Origin: Albugo candida
Taxonomy: Eukaryota > Oomycota > Peronosporomycetes > Albuginales > Albuginaceae
DNA length: 64,000 nt
Assembly: GCA_905220665.1 (NCBI GenBank)
Contig: CAJNAR010000149.1
Location: forward strand, 310,001-374,000
Direction: 5' to 3'
Numbering within the stretch: the first letter of the stretch is position 1; each line of letters opens with the position of its first letter. This document shows, in pieces, positions 36,201 through 47,006 of the stretch. The notes under the pieces are model-generated. The model was not told the DNA's origin. It searched no databases and was given only the letters and a program-made list of their open reading frames with translations. A program made the position numbers and the translations under genes.

Positions 36201-36478
36201 GGAGCTTGTATCGGATTACTCATGCGCTGAGGGTGAACATGCGTGCTGTGAAGTCCCAAATCGAATTCACGGCTTGAGCCACCTTCTAATAGCACGTAAG
36301 ATCGGCCGGGTTGTTCGGCTGAGTATCCTGATGCAGAGGGCTGATTGAGATGAACAGGATCGTTATTATTGTGTGGCGGTCGCATTGATACATATGAAGT
36401 ATGCATATCAGTTGTACACGGCGTGTCTGTGTATGTTGTGCGCGAGTTTCTGGTCAGCGGGTTGTTTTGTGTTCGCAT
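33204..36478 (-). CDS. GPCR fused to phosphatidylinositol-phosphate kinase (GPCR-PIPK)
   Basis: Eleven exons (36478-35741, 35687-35621, 35561-35348, 35298-35104, 35035-34838, 34779-34605, 34550-34440, 34376-34134, 34083-33886, 33827-33571, 33519-33204) encode 903 aa. A polar N-terminus of about 125 aa precedes a seven-helix receptor-like region: QLLGCCMTMAFLGITIAMYS, FYHLWVWVGGIIMGGITWG, WPWILIYTFVILVLVVSVWY, and ACVFYWLLLLLLYMCAYFLA among others. A linker (VDLSPQVNMALRSEILYYTT) leads to a PIPK catalytic domain: EGRSGAFMFF, YDIKGSWVDR, IMDYSLLMGVRS, HFGIIDILQQW and an IERFYKCYI-like end. The family should make PI(4,5)P2 or a related lipid in response to an unknown signal. Such fusions are known in Phytophthora and Dictyostelium (RpkA). 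Joints near 35725 and 35103 had alternatives; I kept those preserving family alignment. Confidence 0.92.
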
Positions 36479-36716
36479 ACCATCAACTAGGACGAAGTAG
36501 CAAGTGACTAAGTTATTCTAAGCTTGCAAATTGCTCCGGTAACCTGGCTTTTTATAAAGACTATAGAGCTTATAGCGTCTGATTCTCGATCTAACTCGAT
36601 AAAACCTAAGTGGAATAGGGTAGCTAACCCCTAAGTTTTTTTTAGACCTGCGTTTTAGTGGGACGTACGATAGACATATAGTACTTGATTGGTTCGATTC
36701 GGCGAGAAGTCGGGTA

Positions 36717-36772
36717 ATTACCTTGTTCAGAATTCTGCAAAGATTACCTTGTTCAGAATTCTGCAAAGATTA
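36717..36772. repeat. Perfect 26-bp tandem duplication
   Basis: The unit at 36721-36746 (beginning CCTTGTTCAGAATTCTGC) is repeated exactly at 36747-36772, with the flanking ATTA shared. It lies upstream of the receptor-kinase gene. It is a simple local duplication, recent because it is perfect. Confidence 0.9.
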
Positions 36773-39088
36773 TGAGTCAGCCTCGTAATATATGACCGTG
36801 CGCAGGTCTGAATACAAGAAATATGTCACTGCTTGATTTTCAGTAGGATATCCAGTCATGGTATGTGGTTATTACAGAATCTCAGTGGACAGGAAGTCAA
36901 TTATTTATTCACAGAAAAAGTGCTATGAGCGATCATGTGCGGGTGACACAATCAGCACGTTGATCTACTTCTAGCTTTAACGAATTTGATCAAGTATGTC
37001 GCTTTAGTGCGCGTAGACAGGTGAGGTATAATGTGTCAAGATCTGGTAGTGACAGGAGGCAATAAGATGGGATGCAATGTTAAGCCTCTTTTTTTGCCTC
37101 AACCATAAACTTATTACGGAAGATTCTATCTGGCGCTATGTTCAGATAGCGGCCATATCCGCGACAAGTTCCTCGAACATCATCACTACTCTTAGCACTT
37201 GTTCAACTCAATAACGATTCATCGATATAGTCAATCTCATCGGAATCAAAAAAAAAATACGTCAACGGTGATTGATTGTGTGGGGTATCATGAATTGCAC
37301 AGCGATTGTGCAGGCTGGTACCATTGATGAAATCGGTCGAGAAGTAAAGTTGTAACGGTGTATCATTGGTGGGGAATTGATAGTGCTCGATCGAGATTTA
37401 AGGATTAGCTTTCCTTTATCACATAGTCCTATTGTCTTCCTCTCACATACCTAATTTTATGGTCAAGTATACAAAAACACATTTATCTCAAAGTATACTG
37501 ACTCGTGCAGTATACACGATACTGTAAAATTTCAAATGAGATCCGTATTCCCTTTTATGCGTTTTCCAATTTCACGCACAACCCAACTGGCTGTGATCTG
37601 CGATTGCCGTCCTCTAGATGATGGTACAGGGGTTGCAATATCTCGTTTACTCCTAGGGAAGTATTTTCAACTACAGCCGCCGATGACTTCGAGGTTGTTC
37701 GACTTCTATGACGGCAAATGTAAAGTTTTATCTAAGATTCCCTCAGTACCTGTTGTAACGAACAAAATACATGCGCTCCGCATTCAATCGAAAGATACGC
37801 GTGAGCTCAGTTGACCTAAGCATGGGATGCAGCTCGAGACCATCAGGCTGTCTTAAAGACCCTAGACCGTCGCACATTTCGGTTTTGACCCACATTGTTG
37901 TAAAAAAAAGAGCACACCGGTAAGCAATGTAGTATAAGGGATGAACAACACTTTGGCTACGTTCATAGGATCTTCGGGGTAGATACTTCCGGACAGGTCC
38001 ACTGATCTATCCCCTTACTTACTCATCTCCTACACCTGCGGTCATGGACATCAAAGTCATCTCTCAGAACCTGCCGTACTTTTGAGTATCGTCTTGTTGA
38101 CTCCGATCAGCTAAGTTCCATTTCCAAAGTTGTCAGGCATATTCAGTACAAGTCGCTTTTGGATCTTAATTGCTTTCATAGGATGGAACAGCGTACCCAT
38201 TAGAGATAAATGACACGGTCAACTAGGGTTGCAGAATGCTTTAGACTGTACCAGACGTCAGAGAATCCAAACCGAGCTATGTTAGCATCAATCTCATCTA
38301 CGTGGAAGTACTTAAGGTGCTTCATGACATTTCAGAAAGCATGCTAATGAGTCGCATACGACGCATCTTTAAAGACCCGAAAACTGGCACATCGTTGTCA
38401 TGCTTCATGTTTTCATGAGATTTGATAATTTTTGAACCCTGACCTTTCCTTTCTCTCGACATCTTCTTTTGCCAACTCTACGCTAGCAGCAATAGTGAAT
38501 ACAGTATATCAATATCGATTTAACACATTACCTTCTTCTCACATCCGACAAGGGACGGTCACCCACTTCCTGATGGGCCATTTCCAAAAAAAAAATTCTG
38601 CCTTCTGCAAATCCTCTCTATCTGACCTGTTTTTCTCCACTCGGTACTTCTTCCAATTTGCTACATCCTTGACAAATTATCGATAAAAAAAGCCATTCCG
38701 ACTTGTGCTTATTCAGCAACCTGGTAATATAAGCTCATAGTCAGATATTTCCACGGTTTATTACAACATTCAACCATTTTATATATCTATCAAGGTTTAC
38801 CTTACAAACATTCTAAAGTTGCCGTGTTCTTTGACCTTTCCGCACATAAGATTCTCCACTTGTACGATTTCTTCGCCGATATCACCCGTTTGAAAAATAG
38901 TACTGCTACGCATCGCATTTCCCTGATGGAAGCTTTTTCGATTCCCTTTGTACCTGAATGATCGGCATCGGGACTATCATTCGCTCAACTTTGTGAATAT
39001 AACGATCCTATGTATGTTGAAGTTGCATAAATGCGCACGTAATGATATGTTCCCTTCTTGCCTATAGTACTTACGCTCAGTTCGGACC
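36773..39088. other. Long intergenic region, nothing recognised
   Basis: About 2.3 kb of AT-rich sequence with several homopolymer runs (A9 near 37250 and again near 38585). A 92-codon frame at 37536-37814 and an 84-codon frame at 38432-38686 have no family features. The promoter of the DDI1 gene must lie at the right end. Confidence 0.45.
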
Positions 39089-40946
39089 ATGCACCTAACA
39101 TTCGCATCATTCCACGGCGATCATGCAGAACAGATGCAAGTAGATCCGCAACAAACAATTGGGTCATTTCTACCCCAATTGTCGCAAATGGTAATTTATT
39201 GTATGTGTATAATGCTTGCTATAATATGCTTTTTCATGCGTAGTTCTCGATTCCTGTACAGGAGATAAACGTACAGCACAGAGGTGCCGATTTAGCGCAC
39301 ACTGCCACAGTCAGATGCTTTATTCATGCGATACTACGAAAGGATCACTAATAGCTGCTCAGTTTCAGAGTTGCGGTATTCAAAAGGATGATTTGCTTTT
39401 AATTAAGCGGAAAGCACCATCTTTGTTGGACACTCCTGCTCCATTTGTGGTCAGAGAAGGCATGCAACTTTATGAAATTCCAGTAAGTAAATCTAAATGA
39501 CGTCAGTTGATATAAAAGGATCTATTTGATAGAGAAATCCATCGCCACAGTTACTCCTCGAAATTTTCGAGAAGAATCCGCAGCTTTTACCACAAGTACG
39601 ACATAAAATTGATGTGGCTGGCGCGTCTTAGTGGTTCATGTTCTAGCTGCGTGAAGGGAATGTGGAATTGGCGACTGCGTTAGAGCGTAAGAGCATTCGG
39701 GTAATCGTGCATGTACTTCAAGGCTGATAATAGGTATTGACAATGTCATGTTGCGCAGGATATTCGAATGGTCTTGATGCAGATGCACATGAAGGAAGCG
39801 TCAAGACAATACAAAGAAAATGAAGAAGTTCATACACATTTTGTTCTGAAGAAGCTCCACTGACATCCTTTTCTGGATAGACGGTGGCTCTAGAACGAAA
39901 TCCGCTTGATGCGCAAGCGCAAATCAAAATTGAAGAAACAATTAGACTACGAAACGTACAGCAAAACATGGAAATTGCGATGGAACAGATGCCGGAGGCA
40001 TTTGCACATGTCTACATGCTGTACATCCCTTGCGAAGTTAATGATGTACAAGTGCAAGCGTTCGTAGACTCTGGTGCACAATCGACAATCATGTCTTCAG
40101 TACTGATTACAATTGATACAAGTCTTTTTTCTCATTTGTTGCTGGATAGAGTTGTGCAGAGCGGTGTGGGATCATGAAGCTTGTGGACAAGCGATTTGAA
40201 GGAAAAGTGGGTCTCATCGTGCTACTGATGCCAACATTCCATTGAGTTTCTTTGTGATATAATAAGGCCGTAGGAGTCGGAACAGCCAAAATCATTGGGA
40301 GGGTGCACATGGCCCCGCTGAAAATTGGCACTTTCTTTTACAACTGTAGCTTTACAATTTTGGAGGAACAGGTGCTGTTCTCCATTGCTTGAATTTTCAT
40401 CTGGATGAGATTCTCTAGGTTTAGACAGTTGATTTTCTCTTCGGATTGGACATGCTGAAGCGCCATCAAGTACATGCACAACAATTACATCATCAATGAA
40501 CTGTGGTCTCACATGTTTTTAAGTGCTGCATTGATTTACACAAAAACGTTCTTCGTCTGCATGAAGCTTCGGGCTTTCACGAGGTCGAGTTTCTTCCCGA
40601 GCATGTGAGTCACCATCGAGTACCAGGCATTATACTAATTACAAATATTCGATAGAAACTACTCGCAAATAAAATCAATGCTTCAAGCAGTGAAAGTGCG
40701 ACGGAAGCAAATTCAGATAGCTCAGCCTGTCAACAAAACTCACAAGTCGCCATCAGCGAGGAAGATATCCGACAGAATGCGATAGAGCAGCTTGTATCGT
40801 TTGGATTCGAACGGCAGAGGGTATTTGATGCATATTGCGAAGAAATATACTCATAAATAGTGGTGAAGGTCATCCGAGCGCTGGAATCAACCGAATGGAA
40901 CGCTGAGATTGCTGCTGGGATCTTGTTTGAAAGTAACAACGCGTAG
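39089..40946 (+). CDS. DDI1: DDI1-like ubiquitin receptor with retropepsin-type protease domain
   Basis: Thirteen exons (39089-39190, 39244-39309, 39363-39482, 39533-39595, 39647-39700, 39759-39827, 39881-40099, 40150-40206, 40267-40371, 40425-40469, 40524-40604, 40656-40820, 40869-40946) encode 407 aa. The N-terminal ubiquitin-like domain runs from MHLTFASF to [12 protein letters not shown]. Then come the helical region [16 protein letters not shown] and the retroviral-type aspartyl protease, with catalytic motif [12 protein letters not shown], then [10 protein letters not shown] and [14 protein letters not shown]-terminal UBA domain follows ([19 protein letters not shown] to AAGILFES). All three classical DDI1 domains are present. 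DDI1 shuttles ubiquitinated proteins to the proteasome and cleaves selected ubiquitinated substrates. Introns are 48-60 nt and every joint keeps the family sequence. Confidence 0.93.
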
Positions 40947-41589
40947 TTGGACCGTTTCTGCTCTTTGATCATTGGATACGGAAATAAATGACAGTAAACC
41001 TTTTTGCGTATTTGCTTGGCGTTCAAGACTGAAGGATGTCAGTCTGCATCGATAGAGATGCTTTAGGAAGTCGTGACATTTAACGTGATCTCTGCGATTA
41101 CTAAATGCATAATTCAACATGTTTGCAGGCTTTTGGAATGTGTTTTGGCGCTTTACAGGTAGTGAGTATAGAAGGACAAATGTTTCGATGTAGAGAAAGC
41201 GTCCTTTTACTGGAAAGTATTAATGGAAAATTGATATTCTCCTACACATACATTATCAATCACTTCTGAAACGTATGCTACAATCATGCTCAAGGCTTAT
41301 CGCTATAGAACGGTTTTGACAAAAGTTCAAGTCGAATTGAACGATTGAGAGTGCAGCAAAGAGCTATTGCTCTGACAGAAATGAAAACATTGCTACAGAA
41401 ACCATATTTTTATAGCTTGAACTGGAAAGCGCAGATCAATACGAAAAGCGGAAAAGCGACCGAAACATACAAGAAAAGGGATTAATGTGGCAACCAGCCA
41501 TAAGCTATCTATCGCCAGTCCACAAATTACAGAGCAGCAGGATAAGGCATATGGCCCTCCTTTAGAGAAAAGTACTATCGTTACTTTCC
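40947..41589. other. Decayed sequence between DDI1 and the kinase pseudogene
   Basis: No frame of note. Some stretches near 41340-41580 look coding-like on the plus strand and may be lost 5' exons of the pseudogene. Confidence 0.35.
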
Positions 41590-42072
41590 ATGTTCGAATT
41601 GCGGCCAGTGACGTTTACAAAGGTACCAAACAGTGATTCGGGGCTGATTATTGCGCTGATTTGTATCGCGCGTGCTCTTGTTGGTTTGCATGCACTGGAA
41701 TATGTGCATAGGGATATCCGCTGGCCAAATATTCTGTGCTTGGGAGAGGCTTCATATTTTCTAACTGATTTTGTAAACGCTGGACGCGATGGCGACCGGA
41801 TGCCTGATTCATCACTAGAATCGCGACTACTCGATCCCTTGGTGAAGTCTTAGGAATTTGGGCAGGTGTATCGATGTTGTTATGATATGTATCAATTTGG
41901 TTGCCTGATTGTTGATAGTGAAGATGCATCGTTGTGGCAATTGAAAATGAATCTGCAGAGTTCCAACGTTGCAGAAAGATATACAGCAGAAAAAGTGTTG
42001 ACTTATCTTTCAGGCATGCGGGAAGCGGTACAAGATGGTTGTTCGAAATCAATGGAGCAGTTGGGCAATTGA
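41590..42072 (+). pseudogene. Protein-kinase-like pseudogene (in-frame stop)
   Basis: The frame 41590-41853 holds a kinase catalytic loop of the form YVHRDIRWPNILCL followed by a DF-type motif in YFLTDFVNAG. After a TAG at 41851-41853 the same frame continues (EFGQVYRCCYDMYQFGCLI onward) to 42072 with a plausible C-lobe tail. Splicing cannot remove the stop with a normal-sized intron here. No N-lobe with a glycine loop and lysine is visible upstream. HRDxRxxN in place of HRDxKxxN is seen in diverged kinases, including some effector-like families of oomycetes and fungi; that link is an inference. Confidence 0.6.
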
Positions 42073-44012
42073 GCTCGATTGAATTGTAATTCTATGATGG
42101 ATTATATGCAATATTCCGACAACATATTCCTAAATGGAAACGCAACAGAATGTCGAACTGGTGGATGTCGTAGCATCTGCATCACTGCACGCTGTATTAA
42201 TCTTTTAAATTTGACGTCGTGGTGTGGCTTTGCGGATCAAAGAGCGTTATCTCGTATGCGCAAATTCCATTCCGTTTAAACAACTCTGCCATTGTGTCTT
42301 CAGATGCTACATGTACTAGCTCACAGACTAGCAAATGTATGCGACTGTTGTCGTGACTGTCGCACAATACGGTTCGTACATGATGACCTTGGATGAGTAC
42401 CGCTTTAGTGAATGTCTACATGAAGCTGCTCAAACAATTGATCGATGAATTTCTCATTGCTCTATGTTTGTACCTCTACTTCTTCAATTGCTTCTCCAAT
42501 ACGGTACCTGAGTGTTACACTCTTCTTTTAGGGAAGGATGCAATGCTTCTATACTCCGACAATTACGCAATCTAAGCGGCGTTCGCGCCACAAAAGGCGT
42601 TCATGAAAACAATGTCCACGGCATTGGCATCACAATGCTGACACATATTCAGCAAAAGAAGAATATATATATCCGTTGCATTCAATTACAAAAAGAGCGA
42701 GCTGGTAGGCCATCCCACAGATCCTATGAGACCGCGACATCGCCATTGCTTCAAGACTGGAAGTCACAAATAAGCTGGTCACGTACTTCATCCTGTGTAG
42801 CAGTCACGATCGAATGGTGGAACGCAGAAATAATCGCAAACTTTCCAGACGGCATGATCTTGTCTGTAACCTTACACAGCATTTCACCGCATGCTTGAGA
42901 ATACAAACACTTGCAGTAGTTTCTTGTACCATCTTAAAAGGATCCACTGATGCGTCCACGTAAAGTGGTGTGTCCGGAAGAAGAAAAGTCTACACTCAGC
43001 AAACATCGCAGCAGCTTTCCAATCAACTTTCTTTTCAGTATAAGCTAGTCATATCACGCAAACAGAATATTTTGCACACGTCGATGCCGACTTCGTAGAA
43101 GATCATACTGCTTGAAAGTCAGCGATGGATATATTATCTTTCGACAAAAACTACATCTAAGAATGACCTCCCTACCTTAAATACTCTGCTTAGGACATTC
43201 AAATCAAAAAATTCGGTGATTTGCGTCGAATAGCCGTTGAACTAGCTGAGTTGCTGCACCCAAACAATATTCAAAAGTGTCAATTACAGCGATTTGAGAT
43301 CTAGCTCGGGACGGCGACATAGTGGAAACTTGCTGCAATATTCTCTCATTGTATCAGCCTCAAGTTGCACATTTAGTACTCGGTCTCCCTGTCGTTGTCT
43401 CGCATTTAACGCTTTGCTATTAAATATGACACACATTCTTTGAGAATCAGACATATCCCAATAGTATTTAGAACTAGTAAAAACCTTTCTTTAGATGTCC
43501 CGTCGCTATAGTTTTTTAAGCAACTTGCATCTCAGCTGGAAACCTCTACTCGGGATGTAAAGGTGTCTTTAACTTCGATCATGAATCGCATGAATCAGAG
43601 CTGAGGGGCAAACTAAGGAGTCTCCGATACTAACTTACCAGACTTTTGAAAGCCTTCGGCTTGGTTCTATATGATTCATCATATCTTAAATTCGTTATTC
43701 GCCCGGAATATGGGTGAACACGATAAAGACGCTTCAGAATGCCGATCAAACTATCGCGGAGATCAGGTCTTTGATTGTGGTATGATGTTTGACTCTGAAG
43801 TCTGGTACGAGTATCGCCACTCCAATACATTTAAAGCTATTCAAGCTTGCGAATAACCAGTGGTGCTGATTGGATACAACATTGAAAGCACGTGAGCGGA
43901 GAATTGAGAAGACTTGCGTGCAACGAAGAAGCAAAAACGAGCACGATGGCACGCTATTTTGTTACTTGATAGATTGTCCTTGGAGCTACCTTGACAGTAC
44001 TCAACCGTGGAT
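42073..44012. other. Decayed/intergenic sequence
   Basis: Short frames only (for example 42512-42898 plus and 43630-43952 minus) with no recognisable domain. The rightmost part is the 3' flank of the S10 gene. Confidence 0.4.
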
Positions 44013-44548
44013 TCATTGACGATATTCCTCGACGCTTGTCTGGCGCTACAATAGCATCGTGATTTTAACAACGTGCTTCGAAATGGTACAGCGAACCAGC
44101 CACTTACAAATTCTGGGTTAAATTCAGCAGATGGCCCAACACTCTTCTCCTTGTCGAAACGCCCACGTCCAAAATTTCCCGGAGCGGCAGGTCGAGCTGG
44201 AATCGCCGCTTGTTTTTTCAAAGTTGCCGGTACGATCTCATCTGGTAAGTGAAGGAATCCACGGAGATAATCGATTCCCTCATTTGTCAAATACCAATAA
44301 AAGCGCTGCCAGCTAAATGTTTGTTTCACAAAGTTCTTTGACTTGAATGACTGCATCAATTTGATGACCTGAAGATTTGGAACATCTATAACATCATGCT
44401 TTGGTAGCGAGTAATCCTTCTTCGCTACCATCACACCTTCTGCAAATACGAGCAGTGTGAGCCACACATCTAACCAGTGAATTAATACAAGCATACCTTT
44501 GAAAAGGTAGGAATATACTGCGATACGATTCTTCTTCGAAACGAGCAT
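44013..44548 (-). CDS. RPS10: 40S ribosomal protein S10
   Basis: Three exons (44548-44497, 44439-44108, 44045-44013) encode 138 aa. The start [17 protein letters not shown] joins [16 protein letters not shown] across a 57-nt intron. [39 protein letters not shown] and [18 protein letters not shown] are the eukaryotic S10 (plectin/S10 domain) signature. The short last exon ends VEEYRQ. An upstream in-frame stretch of 24 codons is open, but S10 proteins begin at this Met. Housekeeping component of the small ribosomal subunit head. Confidence 0.95.
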
Positions 44549-44891
44549 TCTTTGTGCTTCTTGCGCCTTACTAATCGCCTGGACTCGTCTTGTGTAGAGC
44601 TTTTCTTCGGAGCCAATCAAAGTCCAACAGTTATGCGTGACGGTTAACTGATATGGGACCGGTTATTAGTCCATTTTATGGATTAAGATGCGGTCAAGTC
44701 GTTTTGTTGATTACGATACATGAATAGAAATGCGCAGCTTTTAGATGTACAAATGCAGAAATACGACATATATGGTTGCTATGGTAATGATTGAGCCATT
44801 TCCAGATTATCGAGCTATAAATTCGTCTAACCGACACGGGTCTGTTATATATCATATTGGTAAGTTACATATTGCCGAATTGTTTGGATCG

Positions 44892-45458
44892 ATGATTTCG
44901 ATCCTACCTTCCAATTATAACTCCTCATCGGACGGTGACGCCGTCGAGGAGCGCACAGAGATCTTAGGATCTGATCCTTCTGGAATCAAGATCTTAAACA
45001 ACACTATTGGTACTGAAAACTACGCCACTCCTGACAATGTACAAGAAGATGTGAATTCGAAAACGTCGGAGAGAATTTGTGACCAACAAGAGCAGCTTTT
45101 GCCACCGGAACCACAGCATGCATGTGATCCTAGCACTCAGGATAAAATAAGTCGATTTCTCTCGATTCAGAAAGAGCGTAAGCAGACTTTCGAAGAAGCT
45201 CTACACTCAAAAAAAGACTTTGCCAACCCGTACATTCTGGAAAAAGTATTGGAGTATTTCGGAATCGACCAACATCAATCAAATTTCCCGTTGGAGTTAT
45301 ATGATCCAAAAAGTTTGCCGGTGCATGAATACAGTGATCAGCTTCGATTCAGGCAAAAACAACTAAGAGATCGACGTCTCGCTCGTGAGCAACAGGAGCA
45401 ACAACTCCAACAAACATTATCAGCCAGTAAGTACGCAAGGGGTGGACGCAGATGGTGA
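44892..45458 (+). CDS. SAP30-binding protein / HCNGP-like transcriptional regulator
   Basis: A 188-codon gene if the ATG at 44892 (ISILPSNYNSSSDGDAVEE) is used. The frame is open further up to 44745, but the family begins with this short YxSSSD/E-rich motif. The diagnostic HCNGP block follows: DKISRFLSIQKERKQTFEEA, then KDFANPYILEKVLEYFGID, then NFPLELYDPKSLPVHEYSDQ. A Lys/Arg/Gln-rich helix (RFRQKQLRDRRLAREQQEQQ) ends the protein. Animal SAP30BP is a nuclear factor linked to Sin3-HDAC repression and to splicing. It is divergent from RPS10, 343 bp between starts. Confidence 0.82.
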   Translation: MISILPSNYNSSSDGDAVEERTEILGSDPSGIKILNNTIGTENYATPDNVQEDVNSKTSERICDQQEQLLPPEPQHACDPSTQDKISRFLSIQKERKQTFEEALHSKKDFANPYILEKVLEYFGIDQHQSNFPLELYDPKSLPVHEYSDQLRFRQKQLRDRRLAREQQEQQLQQTLSASKYARGGRRW

Positions 45459-46859
45459 CTCGCGATCGACTAAGACTCAATTGGCCGGAGACATCCTCTG
45501 CTGGAGCTCTTTTAACCCATTTTTTCCAGCCGGAACTGCTTTTCTAAGATAGATATTTTTGCCATTGTTTGACTTATGTCTTGATCATTTTCGTCAATCA
45601 TTCATAAATCGTGTCGCACTAAATGCCTTGTTTCCTCATTTTCGAGCCTCTTAAACAATCTCAGAAGCCGCTAACAGTGGAAATACGGTACCGAAAGTGT
45701 ACACTGGATACAGCGAACCACCAAACTTGTCTTAGCGATCGTAATAAGGTGAAGAGGATGTTCACCTGGCTGCGACCATGGAAATACATACACGAGTATG
45801 TGCCATTTTTTGACGAAAGAAATATGCACATTCTCTCGAAGCAAACATGCGATTCTCTACGTCCTTCTTAAATCTGGACGCGACAGGAGGTACATAGACC
45901 CATAGTATCCTTCAATGTTGGACGAATTGCACCGAAAATACTGCAAGCGAACTTGCCTGTTGGAACCGATAATTTTCGACTGTATCAAGATCACCGTGTG
46001 GGTGAGGTGAGCGCATGCCGGGTACAATATACAATGACTGCATCTCTTCGCAAATGGACGTTACAACTCTTAAGTGTTTAGAGTCGGTGTCGAGCCAATT
46101 TTGAAAAGATGAAGATTCTTTGGGTGCAGCTCGAATTGAAGCACCTTACAGACATTTGTGGGATTCGTGTAGTGGTATCTAACAAGGATACGATGCAGCG
46201 AGCGGATCCAGCGATTGAAAACTGCCGCACAATTGCTTTGTTGACTTTAATCGTATCCGGCCTGCAATCATAACAAGTCTAAGCCAGGAAGTTGAGTATT
46301 CAGATTCCGAACCTATTCCAATGGAGAAAAGCTTTTTACACGAAAGTAGCAGTGAAAACGACATCAAGTAAATCTTGTGTGCAAGAAGTCGCTGTACGGA
46401 CTAGAATACACTCGTAACATTTTCAATGATCGGAAATTAAAGACAGTGTCTTCTCGTTCTCTTTCTTTATTGAGCTTAGGAACCAGATAACATTGCTGCG
46501 AATTCAGCGAAAGCCTGATAGACCACTTATGAATCTCGAAGAAGACTGTTACCCCTCCATACGATGAAGCATAATAGATTGGACCTTTGTTGCTCCAAGC
46601 GCCTTGTGTTCGAACTGGTTCAGCTTAGAACAGATTCGCCTATTCTCGCTGAATTATTCAATCATAAAGATACATTACGCAAGACCACAAATGTGCCTCA
46701 TATCTTTCGCATTGAATTGTACAATTTGTCAGATTGTTGCTTTGCAGAACCAGATCAAGATTATTATATCAGAGCGCGTGGAGAGACCCTCTCTTTTGTG
46801 TTTAAAATGGTGGATCGCCCGGTCTGAAAATTCTCGCAGCTTCGACTAGGAGCTAGAGT
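45459..46859. other. Decayed coding-like sequence, unassigned
   Basis: Plus-strand segments read like protein. Examples are 45623-45871 (KPLTVEIRYRKCTLDT), about 45895-46010 (VSFNVGRIAPKILQANLPVG), about 46105-46260 (KMKILWVQLELKHLTDICGI) and 46564-46827 (HIFRIELYNLSDCCFAEPDQ). Stops separate them and consistent intron joints were not found. It is either a multi-exon gene I could not resolve or a pseudogene; the family is not recognised. Confidence 0.35.
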
Positions 46860-46914
46860 AGAGGGGTCACCGTACCCAGCTCAGTCGGTTAAGCACTTGA
46901 GCGCACGGACCCCC
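46860..46914 (+). repeat. tRNA-like (SINE-like) sequence, left part
   Basis: CAGCTCAGTCGG at about 46877-46888 is an A-box of RNA polymerase III type with one mismatch, followed by TTAAGCACTTGAGCGCACGGA as in a tRNA D-arm and anticodon region. The rest of the unit is on the far side of the LINE (54019 onward), where AGTTCGATTTC is a B-box-like match. Once the LINE is removed, the A and B boxes are about 45 bp apart. Confidence 0.6.
46898..46914. repeat. Target-site duplication, left copy
   Basis: TGAGCGCACGGACCCCC, identical over all 17 bp to 54002-54018, bounding the LINE. Confidence 0.9.
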
Positions 46915-47006
46915 ACTTCTCAATTTGCCGGCTACTAAGTAACGGGCCAATTTAGTAAAAACAACTCGAAAAAACAACCTTTTTCATCTCCTTCCTCTCG
47001 AAAACA

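Noticed and set aside
41830..41866. Intron removing the TAG in the kinase-like sequence
   Set aside because: The only frame-keeping GT-AG option (GTGAAG to GGGCAG) is 24 nt, far below the minimum seen elsewhere.
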